Shown piece after piece: positions 7,269 through 15,100 of a stretch of DNA of 16,375 bases. Within the stretch, counting starts at the first letter, position 1. The number at the start of each line of letters is the position of its first letter. The DNA is from DATLAN01 sp035527455. GTDB taxonomy: Bacteria; Planctomycetota; Planctomycetia; Pirellulales; Thermoguttaceae. The translations under genes were made by a program, and so were the position numbers. The stretch spans positions 1-16,375 of the forward strand of contig DATLAN010000446.1 of NCBI GenBank assembly GCA_035527455.1, in the 5' to 3' direction. Under the pieces are notes generated by a model. That model saw nothing but the letters and a program-made list of their open reading frames with translations, made no database searches and was not told where the DNA came from.

Positions 7269-7577
7269 CTCCGGCCGCTGGTTGCGACGCTTGTACTGGG
7301 CCCGAAAGCTGCTGATCCCGATCGTCAGCATGTCACCGGGCAGCAAGCGGGCCTCGGTGATCCGGTGTCCGTTGACGAACGTGCCGTGCGTGGATCCCAA
7401 ATCGCGGACCACCAGCGTGCCGTCGATCTCGTCGATCTCGCAATGGCGGCGGCTCGCCCAACAATCGTCCAGGTGGATCGCCGCCTCGGCACTTCGGCCA
7501 ATGGTGGTCGGCAGCCTGTGCGTAATGATCTTCCGCCTCGACTTCCACGAATCCACGCTGACCAGTTTGACTTTCAT
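7224..7577 (-). CDS. Small FHA-domain protein
   Basis: This is a 117-residue protein that is almost entirely one forkhead-associated domain, a phosphothreonine-binding module of signalling complexes. Diagnostic residues are present: G27-R28 of the IGRS turn, S42-R43-R44-H45 (SRRHCEI), and DLGSTHGTFVNG (59-70) with the conserved NG. There are no membrane segments and no other domain; the last ~20 residues are a Pro-containing tail. Partners are typically substrates of Ser/Thr kinases, which are abundant in Planctomycetes; none is encoded here. The ATG at 7577 is preferred because GGGA precedes it by 6 bases and MKVKLV fits the usual first strand; ATG at 7583 (adds MS) or 7652 (adds 25 residues) are alternatives. 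Its 3' end overlaps rbsK by 45 bases on the opposite strand. Confidence 0.85.
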   Translation of the reverse strand: MKVKLVSVDSWKSRRKIITHRLPTTIGRSAEAAIHLDDCWASRRHCEIDEIDGTLVVRDLGSTHGTFVNGHRITEARLLPGDMLTIGISSFRAQYKRRNQRPESCTPKGIDLFPPGQ

Positions 7578-7583
7578 CGACAT

Positions 7584-7987
7584 TCCCGTTGGAACAGTTC
7601 CCTTTCTGCGCAGACGTATCCTCAAACCGGAGGCTCTCTCGAGACGCTCCATTCCTTGCTCCCATGGTTATGGTTGTCGACAATGCGACAAGAGTGCAGA
7701 CGCGCCAACAACGCGCCGGCAATCGGTAGCGCTTCCGTGCAGACGGCAGATCAACCGCCAAGGCGGGTCCGACAAGCGGCAACTCGGGTGGGCATCGATG
7801 ATCTGCCGAAAAGCCGATCGACTCATTCTATCACCATGCGGTGTTCGGTCAACGTCCGGCACGACAAAAAAACGGTTTTCCCATGTCCGGACATGCGTCG
7901 GCGGCACAACAACGTCGCTCCCATAGCCGGACAGGTTGGCTGGAAAGTTCGACCTGCTTGCACCGCCGGCCTGGGCGAACTATCCTA
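7584..7987. other. Non-coding stretch between the FHA gene and the SGNH hydrolase
   Basis: Roughly 400 bases without a convincing gene. Open frames exist on both strands but their translations are Arg/Ser/Cys-rich, lack family motifs and have no ribosome binding sites. The one clear element is a perfect 14-base palindrome, CATGTCCGGACATG, at 7882-7895. Base composition is less GC-rich around 7861-7880 (an A-run followed by ACGGTTTTCC). It probably holds the divergent promoters of the two flanking genes, but I cannot point to convincing -35/-10 pairs. Confidence 0.6.
7882..7895. promoter_or_regulatory. Perfect 14-base palindrome, possible operator
   Basis: CATGTCCGGACATG is its own reverse complement with no central gap. 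It lies about 180 bases before the SGNH hydrolase and about 300 bases before the FHA gene, in the gap between these divergent genes. A dimeric regulator site is the obvious reading, but no regulator gene is nearby and a 14-base palindrome could occur by chance in GC-rich DNA. Confidence 0.25.
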
Positions 7988-8038
7988 ACGTGGGGCACGT
8001 TTTCAACGTGCCTGGCACGATGAAATCGTGCCCCACGT
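7988..8038. repeat. Compact double-hairpin inverted repeat upstream of the SGNH hydrolase
   Basis: ACGTGGGGCACG (7988-7999) and CGTGCCCCACGT (8027-8038) are a perfect 12-base inverted repeat. Within it are two further perfect hairpins: GGCACGTT-ttc-AACGTGCC (7994-8012) and GGCACGAT-gaa-ATCGTGCC (8014-8032). The same DNA can thus fold as one outer stem or as two adjacent 8-base hairpins with 3-base loops. It ends 32 bases before the ATG of the hydrolase, so it would lie in the mRNA leader if transcription starts upstream. Confidence 0.85.
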
Positions 8039-8070
8039 GCTACGACATACGACACTGGAAGGAGATGCTC

Positions 8071-8781
8071 ATGAAAACCATGCGCGTGATGCTGTTGACC
8101 GGCGTGAGTCTCGGTTTATCGTTCGGCCTTCTTGCGTCCGGCTTTGCCCAGCAGGAAAAAGCCGCCGCACCCAAACGTCCGCCGAGCCCCATCTTTGCCC
8201 CGATCGAAGACGATCCCGCATTGCCCCGGGTGCTTCTGATCGGGGATTCCATCTCGATCGGCTACACGTTGCCGACCCGAGCGGAGCTGGCCGGCAAAGC
8301 GAACGTCCGCCGTGCCCCGACCAACTGCGGCCCGACGATCCACGGCCTGGAACGGATCGACGAGTGGCTGGGCGACGGCCGCTGGGACGTGATCCATTTC
8401 AACTGGGGGCTGCACGACTTGAAGTTCATCGAGGGAAAACGCCAGGTGCCGCTCGACGAGTACGAGAAGAACATGGAGCAGTTGGTCGCCCGGCTGAAGA
8501 AGACCGGTGCGAAGCTGATCTGGTGCAGCACCACGCCGGTGCCCGAAGGCTGCTCGCCGCCGCGGACCAACGAAGACGTGATCGCTTACAACGCGACGGC
8601 CAAGAAGATCATGGACCGCGAGGGCATTGCCATCGACGACCTTTACGGATTCGCCCTGCCGAAGCTCCCGCAGATCCAGATGCCGGCCAACGTCCACTTC
8701 ACGCCCGAGGGGTCGAAGATCCTGGCCGGCCAGGTGGCCGAGTCGATCTGGGCCGCCCTGAAGAAACCGGCAGAAAAGTAG
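8071..8781 (+). CDS. Secreted SGNH/GDSL-type hydrolase
   Basis: The 236-residue protein starts with a signal peptide (MKTMRVMLL, hydrophobic core to about 22, likely cleavage after ASGFA at 26). It continues as an SGNH-fold hydrolase: block I LLIGDSISIGY with nucleophile S60, block II Gly in NCGPT (about 86-89), block III HFNWGLHD with N111, and block V NVHFTPEG with H209. Members are esterases and lipases, often deacetylating carbohydrates; the substrate is unknown. The Asp usually three residues before the catalytic His is Ala206, so a Ser-His dyad or a different acid would be needed. The ATG at 8071 is chosen because AAGGAG (8059-8064) lies 6 bases before it; an ATG at 8065 directly abuts that site. 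Palindromic repeats flank the gene on both sides. It converges with the radical SAM gene. Confidence 0.88.
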   Translation: MKTMRVMLLTGVSLGLSFGLLASGFAQQEKAAAPKRPPSPIFAPIEDDPALPRVLLIGDSISIGYTLPTRAELAGKANVRRAPTNCGPTIHGLERIDEWLGDGRWDVIHFNWGLHDLKFIEGKRQVPLDEYEKNMEQLVARLKKTGAKLIWCSTTPVPEGCSPPRTNEDVIAYNATAKKIMDREGIAIDDLYGFALPKLPQIQMPANVHFTPEGSKILAGQVAESIWAALKKPAEK

Positions 8782-8797
8782 CCCTATTCACCATCTT

Positions 8798-8876
8798 GGG
8801 TGGCACGCCCTGAGGAACGAAGGGCGTGGTGAACCGGCCACGAACCACGCCCTTCGTTCCTCAGGGCGTGCCACCC
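8798..8876. repeat. 33-base perfect inverted repeat between convergent genes
   Basis: The arms 8798-8830 and 8844-8876 are exact reverse complements over 33 bases with a 13-base loop. Each arm also folds alone: CACGCCCT (8804-8811) pairs with AGGGCGTG (8821-8828) around a 9-base loop, and the same occurs at 8846-8853 / 8863-8870. The repeat starts 17 bases after the SGNH hydrolase stop and ends 52 bases before the radical SAM stop, so it could act as a two-way transcription terminator or stabilise both 3' ends. No T-tract follows on either strand. Confidence 0.9.
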
Positions 8877-8908
8877 GGGCCACCCTCCGCCGCGGCGAGA
8901 AGGAGCCA

Positions 8909-8927
8909 CGTCTCGCGGAGCGAGACG
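8909..8927 (-). terminator. Short hairpin right after the radical SAM gene
   Basis: CGTCTCGC (8909-8916) and GCGAGACG (8920-8927) pair perfectly around a 3-base loop, starting one base after the radical SAM stop codon on the minus strand. A tight GC-rich stem at this position suits an RNA 3' end, though it lacks a U-run. It may equally be another short repeat. Confidence 0.4.
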
Positions 8928-8928
8928 G

Positions 8929-10029
<1,101 letters not shown>

Positions 10030-10098
10030 CAGTTCACCGCGTAGTTGCATAAATCCTGTAGCTGGATTCGCAAGAATTCAGAAAATCCCGGGATGAAG

Positions 10099-10533
10099 TC
10101 ACCGTTCCACCGAGGGTATCGACTCGGCGTCCAATCGTGCGGTGCCCGGCCCGTTGCGGCATTCGAGAATCTGCCGGTAGACGACCGAATAGTATCGGAA
10201 CCGGGCCGGCATGTGGGAACCGACCGAGGCGATCACCACGACTGTCAGCAAGACGGCCAGTCGCAAGCCCCGGTACTCCCACAACCATGGTACGGTGCCA
10301 AGCAAGCCCAGCTTTCCCAGCGTCATCAGCCCGCGTCCCTGATGGAACCAGGTCAACCTCCCGCCGGTTTCCAAGAGCCCGAGGCAAGCTCCCGTCCCAA
10401 TGGTCAGCCACAGGCTCAACAACAAGCGGTCCCGCTGTTCGGCCGGCACGAACGCATGCCCCCCCAAGAGCACACCCATCGCCGCGATATGGGCCGTCCG
10501 CAGCGTAATATTCCAGAGCCGGGCGTTGAACAT
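10099..10533 (-). CDS. Four-helix membrane protein with intramembrane histidines, unknown function
   Basis: The 144-residue protein has four hydrophobic segments at about 11-29, 37-55, 70-86 and 90-108. It ends with a basic turn HMPARFRYYS and a polar tail. Histidines H15 and H26 lie in or at the edge of helix 1, H64 in the loop after helix 2, and H107 at the end of helix 4, an arrangement seen in heme- or metal-binding bundles such as the CopD-like proteins. I do not recognise a named family with certainty. The ATG at 10533 is chosen because GGGGG directly precedes it, the hydrophobic protein begins there, and upstream translation is low-complexity. A perfect TATAAT (minus strand, 10545-10540) ends 6 bases before the ATG, so the transcript may be nearly leaderless. 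It probably forms an operon with the radical SAM gene downstream, hinting at a shared cofactor-related role. Confidence 0.7.
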   Translation of the reverse strand: MFNARLWNITLRTAHIAAMGVLLGGHAFVPAEQRDRLLLSLWLTIGTGACLGLLETGGRLTWFHQGRGLMTLGKLGLLGTVPWLWEYRGLRLAVLLTVVVIASVGSHMPARFRYYSVVYRQILECRNGPGTARLDAESIPSVER

Positions 10534-10539
10534 CCCCCG

Positions 10540-10545
10540 ATTATA
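10540..10545 (-). promoter_or_regulatory. TATAAT -10 element just before the membrane protein gene
   Basis: The minus strand reads GATATAATCGGGGGATG: a consensus -10 hexamer whose end is 6 bases before the start codon. If used, transcription would begin at or within a base or two of the ATG, giving a leaderless mRNA. No good -35 is visible in the C-rich DNA upstream. Alternatively the G-run serves as ribosome binding site and the hexamer is chance. Confidence 0.3.
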
Positions 10546-10672
10546 TCGGCCGGGGGGGGAGGGGCCAGGGGTTAGGCCAGTCCGAGTTGCTTTTCTCCAT
10601 TGTAGGAGCTGAACGGCGAGGTCGAGGCGGTGCGCGCATGTTCGACATAACCAGTTGTGAAAACACCGTTTA

Positions 10673-10690
10673 GCGGGCGGGGTTGCCCGC
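10673..10690. repeat. Short palindrome in the gap upstream of pgk
   Basis: GCGGGC (10673-10678) and GCCCGC (10685-10690) form a 6-base stem around GGGGTT, followed by a second small palindrome TTGGC-tgcg-GCCAA at 10694-10707. The style (G/C arms around a TT-containing centre) resembles the palindrome at 16135-16157. The rest of the 10546-10736 region shows no gene. Confidence 0.45.
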
Positions 10691-10736
10691 CGTTTGGCTG
10701 CGGCCAAAGGCCTCGCCCCTCGTCCCTCCCTGCCAC

Positions 10737-10765
10737 TTTCCAGCCCGCCGAAGTTGGGCTAAGAT
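10737..10765 (+). promoter_or_regulatory. Candidate promoter of pgk
   Basis: TTTCCA (10737-10742), a 17-base spacer and TAAGAT (10760-10765) each match the sigma70 hexamers at 4 of 6 positions. The start would be near 10772, leaving a leader of about 45 bases with GAGGAA (10805-10810) 7 bases before the pgk ATG. Position and spacing are right; the hexamers are weak. Confidence 0.35.
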
Positions 10766-10817
10766 GCGCGTTTCTCAAAGTGAAAACATTCCCCAATGGC
10801 AGGCGAGGAAAGCGGAA

Positions 10818-12005
10818 ATGGCCAAGAAAACGATCGAAGACGTGGACGTAAGCGGCAAGACGGTGCTGATGCGGGTGGATTTCAACGTGCCCCTGGACGA
10901 GCAGTGCCACATCACCGACGACCGGCGGATCGTCATGGCACTGCCCTCGATCCGGTCGGTCATCGACCGGGGCGGCCGGCTGATCCTGATGAGCCATCTT
11001 GGACGGCCCGAGCCGGGCGGAGATAACGCCAAGTTCAGCCTCGAACCGGCCGCCGTGCAATTGGGGAAGCTGCTGGGCAAGGACGTCGCTTTTGCCGCCG
11101 ACACGGTCGGCGAAGACGCCCAGGCCAAGGCCGCCGGACTGACCGACGGCGACGTGCTGGTGCTGGAAAACCTGCGGTTCAATGCGGGCGAAAAGAAGGG
11201 CAACGCCGAATTCGCCCGGGCGCTGGCCGACATGGCCGACGTCTACTGCAACGACGCGTTCGGCACCTGCCATCGTACCGACGCCTCGATGGTTGCCGTC
11301 CCCCAGGCGATGGGTGAGAAGCCCAAGGTCGTCGGGTTCCTCGTGGCCAAAGAGGTCCGCTACCTCACCGAGGCGATCGCCGATCCGCAGCGCCCCTTCG
11401 TGGCCATCCTCGGCGGGGCCAAGGTCTCGGACAAGATCCCCGTCATCCGCAACTTGCTGGACATCTGCGACAAGGTGCTCATCGGGGGGGCCATGGTTTA
11501 CACGTTTTCGCTGGCCCAAGGCGGGAAGGTCGGCAAGAGCCTGGTCGAACCGGACAAGGTCGATCTGGCCAAGGAACTCCTGGCCGAGGGCGGCGACAAA
11601 TTGATGCTGCAAGTGGACGCCCACTGCGGAGACGAGTTCCGCAGCGACTGCAACAAGCAGATCGTCGATGCCGATCAGATCCCCGACGGATGGCTGGGAT
11701 TGGACATCGGGCCGAAGACCGCCGAGCTGTACGCCGACGTGGTCAAGGGCGCCAAGACGGTCGTGTGGAACGGTCCGATGGGCGTGTTCGAGATGCCTCC
11801 GTTCGACGAGGGCACCAAGGCCGTCGCCCAGGCCATTGCCGAGGGCGACAGCGTCAGCATCATCGGCGGCGGCGACAGTGCGGCGGCCATCCAGCAACTC
11901 GGGTTCGCCGACCGCGTTTCCCACGTGAGCACCGGCGGGGGGGCCAGCCTGGCCATGCTCGAAGGCCGCAAGTTCGAGGCCGTCGAGTTGCTCGACGACA
12001 AGTAA
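10818..12005 (+). CDS. pgk: Phosphoglycerate kinase
   Basis: The 395-residue enzyme has the standard bacterial length. It catalyses 1,3-bisphosphoglycerate + ADP to 3-phosphoglycerate + ATP in glycolysis, reversed in gluconeogenesis. Seen in order: RVDFNVPL (19-26, substrate Asp/Asn), DDRRI, SHLGRPEP, the substrate-site LENLRFNAGE, DAFGTCHR (usually DAFGTAHR), FVAILGGAKVSDKI, the hinge region, WNGPMGVFE (ATP side), GGGDSAAA, and VSTGGGASL near the C-terminus. The common Glu after GGGASL (family: SLE-x-LEGK) is Ala, a minor change. The ATG at 10818 has GAGGAA 7 bases upstream; an earlier ATG at 10683 would add 45 unrelated residues. pgk is often next to gap or tpi; here it stands alone, with an unrelated secreted protein 158 bases downstream. 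Confidence 0.97.
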   Translation: MAKKTIEDVDVSGKTVLMRVDFNVPLDEQCHITDDRRIVMALPSIRSVIDRGGRLILMSHLGRPEPGGDNAKFSLEPAAVQLGKLLGKDVAFAADTVGEDAQAKAAGLTDGDVLVLENLRFNAGEKKGNAEFARALADMADVYCNDAFGTCHRTDASMVAVPQAMGEKPKVVGFLVAKEVRYLTEAIADPQRPFVAILGGAKVSDKIPVIRNLLDICDKVLIGGAMVYTFSLAQGGKVGKSLVEPDKVDLAKELLAEGGDKLMLQVDAHCGDEFRSDCNKQIVDADQIPDGWLGLDIGPKTAELYADVVKGAKTVVWNGPMGVFEMPPFDEGTKAVAQAIAEGDSVSIIGGGDSAAAIQQLGFADRVSHVSTGGGASLAMLEGRKFEAVELLDDK

Positions 12006-12095
12006 TTCGGACGGCTTGCCACTGCCGCCCGTGCAACCCTGGAGCCTGGAAAAATCGGGGGTAATTCGGGGTAGGCGAATCGTCCGGCTTGTGGA

Positions 12096-12101
12096 TATAA
12101 T
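12096..12101 (+). promoter_or_regulatory. Consensus -10 element upstream of the large secreted protein
   Basis: A perfect TATAAT lies within GTGGATATAATCCCCC, 62 bases before the ATG at 12164. No clear -35 at 16-18 bases is visible, but a -10 this good in a 158-base gap after pgk suggests the large gene has its own promoter. A direct repeat AGGCGAATC flanks it (12072-12080 and 12124-12132). Confidence 0.35.
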
Positions 12102-12163
12102 CCCCCGCCAATTTTTGTTTCGAAGGCGAATCCCCCGAACCCCCCGGATTTACTGGACTGAGG

Positions 12164-15100
12164 ATGATCGGACAAGGAGGTCCGAGAGCATCGCGGAGTC
12201 GGCATGCACCGGCCGTGGCGATCGCGGCTGTACGGTGGGTCTGTCGGTTTGCGCTTCTGGCGTGCTTGGCGTCGGCGCCGCGCGGACCGGCGGCGGCCGA
12301 GGAAACGATGCGGTTGCGCATCGAATGGGGCGGCGGCGAGCAGCGTTGGGCGGGAACCGTCGCCGTCAGTCAAGGCACGCTCTCGGACGCTCGGCCGTTG
12401 GGAATCGAAGCCGACGTGCCGGGATCGATCTGGATCGAAAACGGGCAATTGACGATCCGCCAGCGGAGTGCGCGAACGTACGACGGCGTCGACTTGCTGG
12501 TCAGCGCCCCGTTGGAGGCCGAACTGCTGATGGAGTTGACGGCCGCCGACGATCCGGCACAGCCGAAGCAGATCGCCATTCCGCTGGCCAAGCTGGTCGG
12601 CGCGACGCACGATGAGGAACTCGACGCGCGGGGAAACCGGCTCTTGGTACGCCGGGCACCGGGCGATCGGTTGCGAGTACGTTTTCTGCGCGATCTGCTG
12701 GTGTTCTCGGCAGAACAGAAAGCAGACGAGCGGTTCCGCTTCTCGATACAGCCTCATCTGTTGCCTGTGGCCGCCGGCACCAAGGTCCAGATCACCGTGG
12801 AGCTTATCGGCGTGCAGGACGGTCAGAAGCTGTGGTCGACGGGCTACGAGATGCGGGCCGGCCAACCGGTGGACATTCCGATGGAAGTCCTCGTACCGCG
12901 TCAGGAAGGCGTGTACGACCTGGTGATCACGGCCACGTACGATCGCCCGTGGCAGCAGGCCGTCCGAAGACCGCTGGACTGGAAGAAGACGGAAACGGTG
13001 GCCCGGCGGAAGATCCAACTGTTGGTGCTCAGCGACCGGCAGCCGTTGCCGTCCACCGACCAGCGGCAGGAGCTGGTGCGCATCGGCGACGAGATCGACC
13101 CGGCCAATCCGACGTGGCGCGAGCAGTTGGCCAAGTTGCCCAATCCCTTGAAGATCCCCGGCCTCGGCCAGGGACCTCTGGGCAACGACAACATGACGAC
13201 ACTGCAACATCCGCTGGGCGAGTTCGTGCGGTTGAACCCCAGCCGCCAGTCGCCGGACGTCAGTTGGGAGGCCTACACGCTTTCGATCGATCGACCGGGG
13301 GCGCCACACATTCTGGAAGTCAGCTATCCCAGCGACGTGCCTCAGACGCTGGGCATCAGCATTCTGGAGCCGAATGCGGCCGGGGCGTTGCTGCCGGTGG
13401 GGCTGGATTCGGGTGTCGATTTGGAGTGGGACGCGATCGAAGCCGGTTCTCCGCCGCGCCCGCTGAAGCACCGGCTGGTCTTCTGGCCCCGTACGAAGCA
13501 TCCGATGGTGCTGTTGACGAATCTCCGCGACCGCTCGGCGGCCGTTTATGGGAAGATTCGCGTGCTGGGCGGCTGGGACCATTTGCCGCGGGAGTTCGCC
13601 GCAGGCCCTCAACAGCAACCCGAACGCTTGCTGGCGGCCTATTTCGACCGGCCGCTGTTTCCCGAGAACTTTTCCGCCGACGGTTCGGTGGGCGAATCGA
13701 CCGGCCGGACGCTGGACGATTGGCGAACGTTCTACCAGAGCGGAACGCGGTTGGTCGAGTACTTGCACTACGTCGGTTACAACGGTTTGATGATTTCGGT
13801 ACTGGCCGACGGCAGCACCATCTATCCGAGCGAATTGCTGCAGCCCACGCCGCGATACGATACGGGCGTCTTCCTGGCCACGGCGCCGGACCCGGTTCGC
13901 AAGGACGTGCTGGAGATGCTGTTTCGGCTGTTCGATCGGGAGGGGTTGCAGATGATCCCGATGGTCGAATTCGCCGCGCCGCTGCCGGCCTTGGAAGCCG
14001 AGTTGCGCACCGGCGATCCGGCCGTCGCGGGGCTCCAGTGGATCGGCCCCGAAGGCGTCTCCTGGCCGCAAGCGCATCCGGCCCGCCGCGGATTGGCCCC
14101 CTACTACAACGTGCTGGACCCTCGTGTCCAGGAGGCGATGCTGGACGTGATCCGGGAACTGGCGGCCAGGTACGCCCGAGGCCACCGATCGTTCGCCGGA
14201 CTGGCCGTCCGGCTTTCGGCCGACGGCTACGCGGTGTTGCCGGGCCCCGAGTGGGGAATGGACGACGCGACGATCGCCCGATTCCAGCGTGACACGGGCG
14301 TCGAGGTGTCCGGAGCGGGTCCCGGCCGGTGGACGGAGCGGGCCGCACTGCTGGGCAGCCCGCCGCATCGCCAAGCGTGGCTTCAGTGGCGAACCGACCA
14401 GTTGAGTCGATTCTATCTTCGTGTGCAGAAGGAATTGCAGGCGATTCAGCCGGGCAGCCGGCTCTTCCTGGCCGGCGCCGGCATGCTGACCGGAGACGAG
14501 ATCGAAGACCGGCTCCATCCGGTGCTGTCGCGAAGGACCACCGTGGCCGAGACCTTGTTGCAGGCGGGAATCGACGTGCGGCTCTATCAAGGCGAAGGCG
14601 GCGAGAACGCCGCCGGGCCGGTGTTGTTGCGGCCCGAACTGATCGTCGGCGCCGGGCGTCTGGGTGCGAAGGCCGTGGCCTTGGAACTGAACCAGATGCC
14701 CGACGTGGACCATTACTTCGGCGCGGTTTCCACGCCGGGCAGCTTGCTCTTCCACCGGCCGCAGGAAGTCCGCGTCGAATCGTTCGACAAGAAAAGCCCA
14801 TTCCAGCCGAGCCATACGTGGCTGGTTGCTCAGCCGACGCCCTCCGGCCGGCAGAACCGGCGCCGCTTCGCGCACAGCCTGGCTGCGCTCGATTCCCAAG
14901 TGCTGGTCGACGGGGGGTGGATGTTGTCGTTGGGGCAGGAAGACTCCGTCCGGGATCTGGTGGCCGCCTATCGCCTCTTGCCGGCGGTGCGTTTTCAGCA
15001 GGTCGCCGCCGGGCAAGGCGGCGCCGGCCCGTCGCAACCGGTGACGTTCCGTTACGCCGCGCACGCCAATCAGACGTACGTGTACGCGGTCAACGAGGCC

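Noticed and set aside
7668..7907. 79-codon minus-strand frame in the gap before the SGNH hydrolase
   Set aside because: No family resemblance, Arg/Ser/Cys-rich, no ribosome binding site, and it includes the 14-base palindrome. Treated as non-coding.
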